From contig CP075497.1 of assembly GCA_021613535.1 (NCBI GenBank), positions 1,984,001 through 2,048,000 on the forward strand: a DNA stretch of 64,000 nucleotides. The letters run 5' to 3'. Positions 49,001 to 62,272 of this stretch are shown here, in pieces. The stretch is from Adineta vaga. Its lineage: Eukaryota > Rotifera. Below the pieces are notes generated by a model. The model saw nothing but the letters and a program-made list of their open reading frames with translations. It searched no databases and was not told where the DNA came from. Within the stretch, counting starts at the first letter, position 1, and each line of letters begins with the position of its first letter. A program made the position numbers and the translations under genes.

Positions 49001-52000
49001 CATAAAAACGAGAACATGAATCTTTCTAATTAGAGACACACTCATTGAAGACTAACAATAAGATTGATATCGCACGAAAAATAGACATGATTTCTAATTG
49101 AATATAAAGACATCTTCTTTCGAAACAGTGAACACGTGTATGTAAGTTTTCTTTTCTAAAATTTCGAGTTCTTCTTTTTCTTTTTGATAATCATCTAATC
49201 TTTGTCTTACACGAATTAATCGTCTTTCGTTCGTTTCATCTGATTATGCATCTTTATATCTATTCGATCATAATCAAATATATTTTGTTATTGTTTTTCT
49301 TCTTCTCTTCTCTTCTCTTCTCGTCATCAGATGTAGCAGATGAACATCCGTGTCTATATAAACTACATAATTTCAATCTGATGCCGCATTTCCATTTCTA
49401 TAGTCGAGACGATTAATGAATATTCAACACGAAAAGTCTGCTTTGCGTGTCAAACGAACATCTGACGACGTTCAATGTCAACAAGTATCGTTTAATCACT
49501 ATCTTTTCATATATATATATATAGAGAGAGAGAGAGTGAAAGAATGAAGTTTATTAACACATTTCTTTCGGTGAGTTTTAAAATGCATTGAACCGCATCG
49601 TTTATCTTGATTATAGAGATAAAAAACATCGAGAACAACCTTGATGGTGCATAATGTTCTGTTTTACAATTGAGTGCGCATAAGAATTTGTCTTATCTCA
49701 TCCTTCTTTTTATACCTTCGAAACCAACAACTGACATTGACTACTAAGACCTTGAATCAAAGGAGAGAATTCTTTGATTCTGTCTAAAAATTTATGCGCT
49801 TGCCTGAACATTCTCATTTCATCATAGCACATCGTAATTTAATCTTTCTCGTTGTATTCCTCTTGCTATTCGTCATTTGACAAGAGAGATCGTTTTACGA
49901 TGTCGTCGACAATTCCTTTTTTTTTCTCTTTTCTCCTCTGAACTCTTTAAAAGAAAGACATTCAAGTTTATTTCTTTTCCTCATTTTTCCTTTTTCTTTT
50001 GTTTGATTGAAATATAATTAGAATGAATAACGAAGGTAACTCTTTTTTTTTCAATATACCACTGTATACATTTGACTTTTCATCTTGATTGCAACTACTT
50101 GATCAGAGAAGAACTATGTTTTCTCATTGTTCTTGAACGAAGTAATTTTTTATTTATAAGAAAGAAAAATTTTCTTGCGATCGAAGAAATGTTAGTTTTT
50201 CTAATTCTTCTTCTTCTTCTTTCTCTAAATTCAATATTTGCGTTCGTTGTGGAAATGATCGACTAGTCATTCGCATATGTACAAGAGAAAACGCCTCATT
50301 CACGCGAATGTATGCTTAGTGATTGATCATTGAGTATACATATATGCATAGAATATGAACAAGGGAAATGGGTTAGCAAATAATCGAAATGAGGAAATCG
50401 AAAGATGAGTAAATGTACATTAGAATTTTCTAAAAATGGTCAAACATAGTTCATTATTATCGAACATAGAAAGAGTGAGTAGAGAAGAAAAAGAAAAGAA
50501 ATGTTCATTCGTTCATATTTCTTTCTTTCCAATGCCTCGATGAACAAAATTGTAATCTAATTTTTCATTTTCTGACAGCTTGTATATTGAGCTGTTTTTG
50601 TGTTATGGTATCATTATTCATTTATATCACATATTTTTTTCATTTGTCACCTAAATATTCACGCTTTCACTTTTATTCTATTTCTTCTTCTCCTCCCCTT
50701 GCGTCTAATACCTCGTTATACAATAATAATAAATCGATTGTAATAAAAAGAAGAATCCTTGTTCTTAATCGATATAAAGAAATCAGATTACGAATTAAGT
50801 TGAACGTTTTTCTTTTCGTTAAACATGTCGTGTCATCTTTTAACAATACTATTCATAAATTAAATCATGTAATATATGAGAATAGAATATGTACATGTAT
50901 GTGTGTGATCATGATCATTTTATCAATTGTTTAAATGTCTTTATTATATATATATTTGTGTGAGAGAGTTCATACATCTATTCAAGATAACCCTGCGGCG
51001 TCAATGTTCCCATTACTAACTAGATCGTATGTATAGTAAAGATATTTTCAATTTTTATTGTCAATCGATAGGGTGGTATGGACAACTATCGAGGATACAG
51101 ATCATTGAACGCAAAGAGGTTGATGAATTGCCTGTGATTTGCCCTGTGCTATGTGTATACATATACATATATATATATATATATATATGAGAGCACCTCT
51201 AATTGCCGGTGGTAGTTGAGATATGAAAGAAAAAAGGAGAGAGAGAGAGCGAGAATGTCGATTCATTGAACATCGAAGAGTATATAGATGTGATTCAAGT
51301 TACAATAAGAACCAAGGATAAGTTGTTCGATTTGAGTTACCTTTGTAGATTTCTTCTAAAAAGAAATAAAAGATGATAGTGTTAAACAAGTATCATTAGA
51401 TCAAGTAGAGTTTTAGTTTTCTTTTTTGTTCAATTAGGTTTTTTTTATTCTTCAAGAGATCAAATTTTTTCTTTTTTCATTTTAGATAGATTATAAATAG
51501 AAACCCTAGAGGTAAAAAATTACAAAGATAACGATGTTATTCAATAAATCTACATCAAATTCATTCCTTTCTCTTTCTTTCTTTTCTCTTTTGTTTTTCT
51601 TCTCTTCTTTTCTAAACATGTTAGTCATATGTTTATCGAAATAGTAGTGGTCATTCAGAACGACAACGACGAGACGAGAAGGTAAGAAGAATACACATAT
51701 ATACATCGAGTGGCATCTAATGATGCCTATAAGCAAAACAGCAGCTTTTGTAGAAAAAGAAATAATTTAGATGTTGATTAGGATAGTGTTAGATCTTTCT
51801 TTTTGTATCTGTCCCGGAAGATGATGAGATCGTGTACGTTTTTTTAAGCTAAAGATGTATATATATATATACATGATGATTACCAGACAGGCAGACAACG
51901 AATCTTTTTATCTTGATGTGTATGTATAACGTTGTTTGGACTCGTAAATCACTTTCGGTCGAACACACACACGTACACATTCTTATATATATATCTATCT

Positions 52001-55000
52001 ATATAGATGGATAGAAAGAAGTAGAAGAAAAAGAAAAGAAGTATACGAGGATATGTCCCTTGAGCAGCTGGTGCTAATCAGAATTGATTTGCGTGTATCT
52101 TCAGTCAGTGTACTGACTGGATCATTAGAGACCCATCTGCGAAATGAGCCGATCAATGAATGTTAGTTAGAAGTTGTGAACGATTGATTTATTTTCTATG
52201 TACATTTGACCACGCCCGTCTGTCAATGCTAGTAAACTTTCATATGTGTTCAATTGATTATTGACGATGAACACCTTGAAAAGAATTTTGATTCTCATAA
52301 TTGAATAGAGTGAATGAATGTTCATTGAAAAGTCCTGTCATAATAATTGTCGTTTCGTGTAGTAGTTTTTCTTCTTCTATATACACGAATTCTACGTTCA
52401 ACAGCTGGAGGTCAATGATGGCACTCCACCATCATTTTTCTTATTCGCATGTGGACGACGATGATGATGATGATGATGATCAACATCATTCATATGTATA
52501 CTGAACATTTATCGATGACACGCACACAGACATACACGGTTCACATGTTACTTTTTCCTTCTTTTTCGTCGAACTTTTCTAAGTGAGTAATAAACAGTTG
52601 GAAATTCGAACATATGTGTGAAGCTTTATTCACGGTACAACTGATTTCCTCTATCTGCTCGATTACATCGTTGATCAAAATGTTTATCGATTTTGTTGTT
52701 GTTATTCGATTTTTCAAAAGAATCAATAGAAATTTCCGGGAATGAAGCCTGGAATCGAAATATAAACAAAACTATGAGCAGGTGAAAGTCAAACGATACA
52801 AAAAATAGATAGATATGTATACACATTTAGCCATCTGCGTTATATTCGTGATTATTTTATCTATTGAAGAAAAGATCCTTTTGTCTATTCTATTCACTAA
52901 AGAGCATCATTTCCTTATCATGTCTCCTGTTGCGGAGTTCTATCGTAAAAGATTATAAGAAAAGAAAGCAAATGGATGAGAGGGAGAGAGAGAGAGAAAA
53001 AGGTCATGCAATCACATAGTCTAGTTCATATTTTTTTCAAATCCATGACGTAGTATTAGTGCGTGCGTGTGATCCACAGGGGAGCTTCTGGTATTTTGAT
53101 TCGAATGCCCCATTATTTCCGACAATAAAATCAGTATATAAAAGAGGATACGTGGCCATCACAAAATCATTGTTTTACGTGTCAGAACAAATTAATGATT
53201 AATATCATTATTTGACTTTTTTTGGTCAAGATACTCCTGTCAATTCTTTCTTTCTTTCTTCCTATTCCCATGTTCTAGATCACGGACAAAATATGTATAT
53301 ATATACATATACCTACATTTGTTAGCTTGTTTATATATAGAAATATCTACTATCTATTGACGAACATTTGGTCATTTATTTTATTCGACAGCTATGGTTT
53401 ATGAGGCGGACAACAACAAACATCTATATGTATAGAGAAAGATATAGATAGGAGAAAATGAGATTTATAGACCTATAAAAATGTCATTTCATAAGATAGA
53501 ACTAATCATTCTTGATAGAGTATTTGAAATGCAATTGACAACATATTTTTTCAATCAATAACGATAGTGTTGATTCGATATTCGTTTTATTGACTTAAGA
53601 CCGTTTGGCTTTATATCGTCGTCTGCCATTTGATCTGTCATTTTTTTTCTTTTAATTTTGCTATTGCCTTCTTTTGAGCAGATTATGACTTCTTTTCCTC
53701 TCTCTCTCTCTCTCTGTCTGTCTTATGTCATTCACTTGATGAAGTAAAGTTTGACAAAGAAATGTTCATCTAATCTATCGAAGGGAGGAAAGAAAACGAA
53801 TGATAGAGCGGTCTATATTTTTGTTTTGTTTCAAGAGTCTAGTCTTATCTTTTTAACGAAATCATGAATGAAGAGAAGGTCAAGTGGTAACTACTGTTTG
53901 ATCATTCATGATACATACATGTAACTGAACATGCGCATATGTAGAATGGAAAAAAATCTGCAATGTATCATCGACTTGTATAGAATAGAAAGATCAGAGA
54001 AACAAAACCGAGTGTTCATAAAACAGCTCAAGGCAAATGTGTAATCATTAGATTTTTTTTCAGTGAGAGAGAGAGCAAAAAGCAAAAGAAAAGTTGACAA
54101 TTAGCTTTTGTATTTCTACATGTGTATATATCGAGTATATGTCAATATTTGATACAACGTCTCTCTTATTTTGCCTTTCGATAATGATCGTATAGGTACG
54201 ATAATCTTTCCTACGAAATAAAGTCGTAGATGGCGGCAGCACTTGTACATTTAATTTCAACATAGAGTGAGAGAAAGAGAGAAGAGTAAATAAGAGATCG
54301 AGTATGTTTGAACAGTTTAAAGTCCTCACCGAGATGATCGAAGGAGAGAAGAGAAGAAGAAACAACGATTGATCGAGCATGATCCGTGTGAAAACAATGA
54401 ACACAAGGATACCTTAGAAAGTCAGTTCGATAGAGAGACATAGAACTGCAAGGATATATGATGTAATTTGATATGTACATGTTTACCAGAAGCAAAAAAA
54501 AGAGAAGGAAGAGGTAAGTTCTTTTCATCATTTTTTGTTAATGTTAAATTCAAATCAAAAGTTAGGTAATGTACAAAGAAGAAATGATTTCTATTTCTAT
54601 TAGAAAATGTAAAGATTATAAGATACTAAATTAAATCTTTGCTTTTTCCCCTTCTTCTTCTTCTTCTATTTCATGCGAGACACGACCATTAACAAGAGAA
54701 TAGCAACACATTATAAGAATGATGATGATTTTGTGTTAGGAATGGTCAATAGTCATCAAGGGAATTACATTCAGCATGTCTCCTATTGACCAGTGGTCGT
54801 ATTTTTCTCTTCACGCTTTTTATTCATCTTTTTATACACTCTCTTGTCATAATTATTCAAATGGTTCATATTTCTCGCCTCGTCGCGGCGATAGATGTAA
54901 CTGATCCCTTTTAACATTCGTCCTGGTCGAGACGGAAGGAAATCTGTCGTGTGACTTGACATAATTGTCCTTTAACATTCGTTCATACACTGTGTCATCA

Positions 55001-56638
55001 TTTCATTTTCTATTTCTCTCGACATATATATTACGCTAGGGCACGACACTCTATGATTAGATGTTTTTTTTGCTTTCTAGTTACTTGTTAGAACATGCAT
55101 TTACAATTAGCTATTCATTCATTCATTCATTCTGTCTGTCTAAACTTGAACATTATACTTGTACTATTCACATTTTCTTCACTCGATGAGTACTAGTTAT
55201 TTTTTCAAGTGTAGATACAGTGAAATTTGAGTCGGAATTGATTTGAACTTAAATTGACTTTTACTTGCGTCATAGACTTATGCGAAACAGAATGAGGGAT
55301 CAAATGTAAGAAGGTATGTTTTTTTAAGCCGGATAGACACACAGAATACCTTTTTTTTCTTTCTAATAATATATATATTTATATATAAATACATTGTTAA
55401 TCGAGCTCTAATGTCACGTCATCAATGTTGAAAAAAAAACGAAGTGTTGATCAAACTCCCACTTGCGTCATCCATTATGTATTGACACTTGGTTTTTGTA
55501 CCGGTATATTTGAACATCGACATGCCCCCATGACGTATTAAATGCTCATTATGATGATGGTGGTGGTGGTCAGTCGTCGCCGCCAGTGGTAGTTACATGA
55601 AAAGAACGAACGAAGAAAAAGAAAAGACGCTAGGCGCGTTCGTTAAAGCGTGAACATCGCTTTTTTTCTTTGACGATTTCATTCTAGACACGGATCAACA
55701 TGAATTGTTACTAAAAGAAAGATGCACATGTGTGGACGATGCCACATAGGCACGTTCGATTTGCCATACGGGCCACTGAACACAGTGTGTGCATACATAA
55801 TACACCCGTAAGGCATGTCGTTGCATAGAACACATTCTTTTTTTTTGTTCTCTCTTCTGTTCGTTCCCTATTCTTCTTTCAAATAGAGCTTACCTGTAGG
55901 CGGTCAGTCATCGGTCGATGGAATGCTAATTAAAAGTGAATCCCTTTTACCCACTCATTCGTCAGCTTTTTTTTCTCTTTATCTTCTTTATTTATAGACC
56001 ATTCATTCCAATGTTTATTTCTGTTGAACAGCCGTGCACATAATGAGCTTTGTTTTTTTCCTTTTACTTATCTGTTCAATTCCAGCAGCATGTTATTTAT
56101 TGTTCTCTATCGAATCTTCTAAATGCACGGCATGTCGTCGTCGCGCACCTGATATTGATTTGCATACGGGACAACATCGTGTGTGTCTGATTGCTGAACG
56201 ATAACCTATTACCATAAATTAACACCGAAGAGAGGAAGAAGGAGAAGAAGAAGATAGAGAGAGTATGAACGCATAAACAAATAGAAGTCGCACCCACGTG
56301 TGACGACAAGACATATATCGATATACCAGAAATGATCAATTCATTCATTTGTTTTTTTTCTATTTGTATATGCGGCAACAAAGATAGTCTAATATTGACA
56401 TTGAATAAATTCGATCGGCTGAATGCCAATGCAATTCTCTCTTTTTTTCTCTCTTTGACATGTGTCAAAAAAAAGATATAAGAATGAGTATCGCGGCATC
56501 GGCATTCCTGATCTAAGGTTAAACATATATATATAAATACATGTTATTATTGCTTCTGTCTATTTTAGATATATAGAAAAGATGGTCTTCTTATTTATCA
56601 CAAAATAGCAATAACAATATCTTTGTATATAGAATATT
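46012..56638. other. 10.6-kb gene desert rich in simple sequence
   Basis: I found no convincing exon on either strand. There are many purine/pyrimidine tracts: (CT)n near 49300 and 53700, (GA)n near 49525, 51240 and 52985. (TA)n occurs near 51165-51188, (CA)n near 48670, and (GAT)n at 48150 and 52455. The open frames present (for example 47719-48000, 50587-50934, 54060-54531) are low-complexity, lack splice support and are not called. The region may be regulatory DNA, a very large intron, or degraded repeats. Confidence 0.4.
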
Positions 56639-59226
56639 ATGAAAATGTCACTGATGTTCTTTTTATTTATTCTTTTCGGTAAGAATTTAAAGAAAATCTT
56701 TTTGTTTTTGTTTGAATCTTTATCTTTTGCTTTTTCTTTAGTTTCACCTATCTTATCCTTTTCATCAATATCTGATGAATGGCATTCAAAATCTCAGTGT
56801 ACTCAAAAAGAATTTGCTAATCACATGGATATTAGTTGTAAATCGAATGAATTTATACTTATTGGTTGGTCACATTATGGAACAAAGAAATCAGGATATA
56901 ATAAACAAGATCAACAACGGTAAATCTCATTTAAATATTCAATTTGATAAAGAATTTTTTAATACGATTAACAATTTAGATGTGAACCATCTGAAAGTGA
57001 TTGTATTATGGATTATACCCATAAAATAGCTGAACTTTGTAATGGTGCTCCACAATGTGAAGTTATTCTCACTCAACAATTTATTCATAAATGTTCCGAT
57101 GAAGCAACGTATTTATTTATCTCTTACCAATGTATTAATAGTAAGTCGAATAAAATAAATTACATTGATAACTGAATTCCTTCTTTTTTTCTCGAATTAT
57201 AGATTCAACAATTGTTGATGTATGTTCATCACGTAGTATGACATCAACGAATGGTCTTAATATAATTAGTCCATCTTTTCCAAATGAATATCCCAATAAT
57301 GTTAATTGTACATGTAGAATTGAACCAACTGAATCCCATGGACAATCTTTACCAATTGCAATCGATGTTGAGGTAAAAGGAGAAAAAAACATGTTCTTTT
57401 TCTAATCTGAAAATCTTTTTGGTTGATTTTAGAGTCTTTCATTTAATTTACAAGATAATGATTATTTATCAACATCAAAATCTTTATCCTTATCGGGCAC
57501 ACTTCCGTTTGGTGCTTCATTATTCAATGAGATCAATTCTCTTCGTCTTCGATTTTTTACAGATGAAACATTAAGTCAATCGGGATTTTGGATTCGTTTA
57601 CATGGTAAATATTTTCATTCAATCTTTCATCGAAACGATTTTTCTCTCTTAGGATATTATCAATGTAATAAAGATGAATATTCTCTTGGTCCAAAATGTA
57701 TAAAAATATTTCAAGAGAAACAAACATGGTCAAATGCACAAGAGAAATGTCTAGCACTTGGTTCACGTTTAATTTATATCAATGATATTGTACAAGAAAA
57801 GAAACTTGCGTATTTTCTTTCAACAAATCAACAACAAACATCATTTTGGATATCCGATGAAAAAGATAAACATAATGGTAAGAAAAATAGACTTGAAAGA
57901 CAATTTATCGTAATTTTCAATTGTTGTTTTAAAAGTTCGATCATGGTGGCCATGGCGATCATCATCGGAAGAAGGTAAATGTATTCTACGGACACAAGAT
58001 GGTTGGTTTAAACGACCTTGTCATGAATTACAAGCATTCATTTGTGAACGAGATACCGATCAACAATCTATACCTCTGACTGTTCGTTGTGGAAATGATC
58101 AAGTACCTTTATCAACGACAACGATCACAACAACAACATTATCATCCTCAATACGAACAACTATCATAACAACAAATGCAGCAGTCCGAGCGTCACCTCC
58201 GACAGTTTCGTTTGTTCAACCTCCTATTGATCAAGTAGAAATTTCATCATTAGCTTCTAAAGAACATATTTTCGTTCCGGCAATTAATCCGGAACAAAGT
58301 TTAACAACCGTTGAACCAAAAACAAATTCATTTGATCCAAGTATGAAATGAACATAATTTGTTCTTATTTAATTCATAAATCAATTGCTCTTTTTCTTAA
58401 AGATATTCTTGCTGCTATATTAGGTGGAATAGCAATTGCGATATTCTCTGTAAATATTATCGTTTGTTATGTATGTAAAAGGTAAAGAATACTTTTGAAT
58501 ATCTCATTAAAAGGTTTAATTGGACTCTTTTTTCTTCTTCTTCTTTACAGACGAACTCAAAAACCTTCGAAATGTAAAACACCTAATGAATCTCAATCAT
58601 CATTTACTCATGAAGAATTACAACGTAGTCTTATGCAACATTTATATCATGAACAGACAAATACCATCTCTTCTTCATCATCCTCATCATCGAAACATTC
58701 ACAATCGAAATCGAATGATACATCAACGACGACAGCAAATGTCAATCTTCTTCAATTATGTTCTCCACCACATTCTTCAAATTCGTCTCATCCGTATATG
58801 ACTCGTTCGAATGCTGCTGCAACCGCATTATGTTTTCGTAATCCTCATGCAGCTATTCATGGAAATGGTGATCCAGTTGATTATCATGTTTATGAAACGA
58901 TTCCTCCAGAAAATACCAACTATACGATATGTACTGCACATAGTGCGTTTAAACCCGTTCTACAAGCAAATTCGCATACAATTCGACCATTTCTTCCACG
59001 AACAAATATTCTCTATCATCCTCCAAATCCTTCGAAACAGTCTTATGAAATATGTTCTCCAACTCCAACGACTTCTGCTGTTTTAATGCCTGTTTGTTGC
59101 CATCATCATTTATCACAGTGTTCAACAGGAACATTAAGACAACATGTTACATCACAGATTATTCCACCGATACCATCGATGAATACACAAGAACAGATCT
59201 ATGCTGGATCCGAAAGTATTGTATGA
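56639..59226 (+). CDS. Membrane receptor: SUEL lectin, CUB, C-type lectin
   Basis: Nine exons: 56639-56678, 56742-56919, 56980-57140, 57203-57372, 57433-57604, 57653-57877, 57936-58340, 58403-58481, 58551-59226 (701 aa). After a signal peptide comes a galactose-binding (SUEL/rhamnose) lectin domain, about 35-126 (ILIGWSHYGTK; LCNGAPQCEVILTQQF; YLFISYQC). A CUB domain spans about 130-240 (NGLNIISPSFPNEYPNNVNC; LRLRFFTDE). A C-type lectin domain spans about 241-350 (KQTWSNAQEKCLALGSRLIYI; GWFKRPCHELQAFICE). The canonical EPN/QPD and WND sugar motifs are not evident, so its Ca-dependent binding is doubtful. Next are a Thr/Ser-rich stalk, one transmembrane helix (ILAAILGGIAIAIFSVNIIV) and a 220-residue Ser/His-rich tail. 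A cell-surface recognition receptor is likely; the ligand is unknown. Confidence 0.85.
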
Positions 59227-59534
59227 ACAATTCAATGATTTTTATTGTCATACGAAAACGGTGTTGTCAGATGATTTTAATACTAAGTTCAAATATCAAT
59301 CAGAATCGTTCGCGAGTTGTTTTGCCTTTTCTTTTATAACTGTACTTTTCTTTGTTGATGTTGTTTTTCTTTCTCTTTCTTTACTAATAATTTCTTGTCT
59401 CTTTTCTTTTTCTCTCGCGTGTTTATTCTTTATTTTTGTTACCGGTCCTATGTCCTCTGCAATAAAGATTATTAATCATTTCTCTTTTTCTAATGACATT
59501 TTCAAGAAAAAAAAACAACAACAGAGCATTGCTT
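59227..59534. other. Convergent 3' spacer
   Basis: T-rich 3' sequence between the lectin receptor and the reverse-strand glycosyltransferase-like gene, with AATAAA at about 59460. Open frames crossing it are shadows. Confidence 0.4.
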
Positions 59535-60893
59535 TTACATGGCTTGCAATCTATCCGTATTCCATAACTGTTTAATCGCTGAGTCGTAACTATCAGGAAT
59601 AAGTCGTGGTTCACGATCGATTTGACGAATTATATTTTGCCAATTTTCGATTAATTTTGCTTTTCTTTTTACATTTTCTTCAAACATTTGTTGATTTATC
59701 TGAACGAAATTTGTTCCCGTTAATTTATCAATTAACTCTTCCCATGATGAAAATGTTTGAATATATGGTAATTGATAATAATCCGCAAATTGTAACCAAT
59801 AACTCATTCCTTCATTTGAAATGATATCTTCCGGTGAATAAGGATGATGTGAATTTGGATGTTGTTTTGGCATATCGGAAAAATTTAAATAAGAACCACA
59901 ATAATGAATATCGATCAATGTTCGATCATAGATAAGTTTTAATTCGACAAGAAATTTAATTGATGGAACAAACATTGGTATTCCTAATGCATATAATTCT
60001 GTTATACCATAACTTAAAACAGCATAAGGTAAGATAACTACAGCACGATGATCAGCTATTTGATCAAGTTCATATCGACCGTAAAGACTTTTAGCAGTAG
60101 CGAAGATAAATGTAGACTTCTTTGATTTAGCAGCTTCTGTCATATTTGCTATTAGATGATGGGATAGATGTTGTAAGGGTCCAACTAAAATTTCATTTCT
60201 TTTTTGTGTAAATTTCGTTATATTAAATGCATACCAAAGAGAATTGGCTGGAAGTAGAATAGCATCTAAACCAGTGTAATATTTAATATATTCTTGATCA
60301 TAGCGACCAGCTGCTGCAAGAAAATGTTTTGGTTGTTGATTTGGATGAACTGATTGTTGAAGATGTTGAATAAGTCGATCGATTTCTGGACGTGAACATC
60401 GTGCAAGTGTAAAACGATGTGCTGGTAACCAAATAACTGTTCGATTAAACGGCATATAAACTTCACATAAAGACATTGGAAACGAACAATAAAATGCATT
60501 AGTACTGAACATAACTGGATCTTTGTGATAAAAGGAGAAAAAATTCCGAATATCATCTTCAGTTAAACGATCACTATGTGATCGATGAGTATGCATTAGA
60601 CGAGCAAGTTGATGTTTTTCTTTTAAGAAAATGATATTTGGACGAGTAAAGGCTTTTATATAAGGATTTCTTCGTCCAACAAGATCAGCAATAATAATAG
60701 TTTGATTTAGACCTTGAAGAAGAGTTGCCGTGTCAACACGACAGCCATCATGATTATTAATAACCCAAAATTTTAATGATGACGATGATGATAATTTTTG
60801 TATGTATACTGATTTAGGATATTTCCAAGTTAGAATAAATAGAAATGAAATAAATAAAATAAAAATTGATATAGTACAAAAATTCAGACGCAT
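59535..60893 (-). CDS. Type II membrane glycosyltransferase-like protein (452 aa)
   Basis: An intronless frame with a short basic N-terminus and one hydrophobic anchor (residues about 5-23, FCTISIFILFISFLFILTW), then a Ser-rich stem. This is the layout of Golgi glycosyltransferases. The C-terminal half has GT-B-like features: NEILVGPLQHL, then STFIFATAKSLYGRYEL, then HRAVVILPYAVLSYGITELYALGIPMFVPS. That last stretch resembles the donor-sugar-binding segment, where a Glu in a YGxxEl/GIP context is typical. The C-terminal tail is helical. I cannot place it in a numbered GT family. Lack of introns could mean retroposition or horizontal gain. Confidence 0.55.
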   Translation of the reverse strand: MRLNFCTISIFILFISFLFILTWKYPKSVYIQKLSSSSSLKFWVINNHDGCRVDTATLLQGLNQTIIIADLVGRRNPYIKAFTRPNIIFLKEKHQLARLMHTHRSHSDRLTEDDIRNFFSFYHKDPVMFSTNAFYCSFPMSLCEVYMPFNRTVIWLPAHRFTLARCSRPEIDRLIQHLQQSVHPNQQPKHFLAAAGRYDQEYIKYYTGLDAILLPANSLWYAFNITKFTQKRNEILVGPLQHLSHHLIANMTEAAKSKKSTFIFATAKSLYGRYELDQIADHRAVVILPYAVLSYGITELYALGIPMFVPSIKFLVELKLIYDRTLIDIHYCGSYLNFSDMPKQHPNSHHPYSPEDIISNEGMSYWLQFADYYQLPYIQTFSSWEELIDKLTGTNFVQINQQMFEENVKRKAKLIENWQNIIRQIDREPRLIPDSYDSAIKQLWNTDRLQAM

Positions 60894-61155
60894 ATTATAT
60901 TATTTATGTTCTACTTTGAAATGTAAGATCTATTTATACTTACTCTAATGACTATTCATTTACTTCTCAGTTGATAGATCGCTTTTTTTATATCGATGAT
61001 ATGTATTGAAGTAATTATGCAATCAACTCGCTGTTCTTATTTTACCTTGGTATGTATCAAAGTATCAATAGTTTTATGATATCAATTAGATGTAGTATCT
61101 CTTTATTTGCATAAATATTTCAGAAAAAAATTCTCTAAACTGGAGATCGTGCTTG
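60894..61155. other. Spacer between two reverse-strand genes
   Basis: 5' flank of the glycosyltransferase-like gene and 3' flank of the second zinc-knuckle gene. No further element seen. Confidence 0.35.
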
Positions 61156-61855
61156 TTAATTACTCATTTGTATATCTCGTACATGATTGACAACACCATT
61201 GAGTTGTTGTTGTATCTGAACATTTTGTTGATTGAATTGCTGACAAACGATTGACAATTCTTTCAAAATGAGGATCAATTTCTCAACATTATTATTATTA
61301 TTATTATTCGTTGACGACGACGAAGTCGAAGAAGTATTCAATGATGATAATTGTGCATTCCATTTGTTTTCAAATGCATTCATCATCGATTGAAGTTGCC
61401 TGTGAAAGAGAAAAGAAATAGATGAAATGAGAGTGATGTGATTGATCTTACATTTGTTGTTGTCTGAGCAATTCCATGACACGTTGTTCCGTCAATGGTT
61501 TTTGTGGACACTGAGAAACATAATGTCCTTCTTCGTGACATCGATGACAGATGAGTGGTTGATATGGTCGAACTGGATGTCGTTTTCCATTGATAAGAAT
61601 GAAACCTTGATCGAGAATGGGTTTTGTCTGAGTTTCCGATTTGAAATCAATACGAATAGCGGGAATTGGTTGTCTATCTGCATCATAAAGTCGACAAACT
61701 TTCTCAACACCCATATAATTGTGTCCTAAACTGGTGATAATTTTGCTTACATATTCATCTAATGGAACTTTTGATACAAGGATTGATTTCGTTTTTTGTT
61801 CAGGTATAGACAAAGCATTTTGTGATTGTCGTGGTGACTGATGTTTGGAAGACAT
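61156..61855 (-). CDS. CCHC zinc-knuckle protein, retroelement ORF1-like, copy 2
   Basis: Exons on the complement are 61855-61452 and 61399-61156 (215 aa). It is a clear paralogue of the gene at 45.3 kb. It has the same intron position, the same knuckle C103-x2-C106-x4-H111-x4-C116 in PLICHRCHEEGHYVSQC, and the same MMNAFENKWNAQLSSLNTSS and QQNVQIQQQLNGVVNHVRD in exon 2. The start at MSSKHQSPRQ is chosen because it aligns with copy 1 and both are preceded by TTCATCAACAAACA. An in-frame Met at 61936 would add 27 residues but lies upstream of the TATA block. Divergence is concentrated in the N-terminal half, while the knuckle and C-terminus are nearly identical. That suggests selection on nucleic-acid and partner binding, or a recent origin from one element. 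Confidence 0.65.
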
Positions 61856-61885
61856 TGTTTGTTGATGAATAATGGCTTTATAACA

Positions 61886-61905
61886 CTTACAATACGCCTT
61901 ATATA
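61886..61905 (-). promoter_or_regulatory. TATA-box core promoter of zinc-knuckle gene 2
   Basis: On the complement GTATATAAGGCGTATTGTAA stands about 40 nt before the ATG, matching the block before copy 1. Confidence 0.55.
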
Positions 61906-62022
61906 CTTTTTTCACAACAGAAGAAAACTTACTCAACGATCATAGAAAAAAAGAAAGTAAATCAGATAGTATGTATAATGATAGAGTCGTTAATTTCTTT
62001 ACCATCGGTAAGAAAACGTCGA

Positions 62023-62030
62023 TGACGTCA
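62023..62030. promoter_or_regulatory. Perfect CRE palindrome TGACGTCA
   Basis: The 8-bp CREB/ATF consensus lies about 170 bp upstream of zinc-knuckle gene 2. A chance match is possible and copy 1 has no obvious equivalent. Confidence 0.3.
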
Positions 62031-62218
62031 TTTTGACATGCACTTCTCCTACGTCGTGATAACGGAGATTGCATCATCGTTTTCATCGGCTATAAAAAAA
62101 TGTGACTGTTTGGTTATATCCTAATTCGACATGAATCAAAGTTTTTCCATTATATTGCGTTTGAATTGCGAATACACTTGAAATTTAAGATTAACCTACT
62201 TCCGTATGACTCATTTTT

Positions 62219-62272
62219 GAGGGTGTGGGTAAGGGTGAAGGATAAATCTCACAACTCAAACCACATCCATAC
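62219..62272. repeat. Telomere-like inverted motif B
   Basis: GAGGGTGTGGGTAAGGGTG followed by a C-rich half (CCACATCCATACC). A weaker example of the G-rich then C-rich arrangement at 34.6 and 62.7 kb. Confidence 0.4.
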
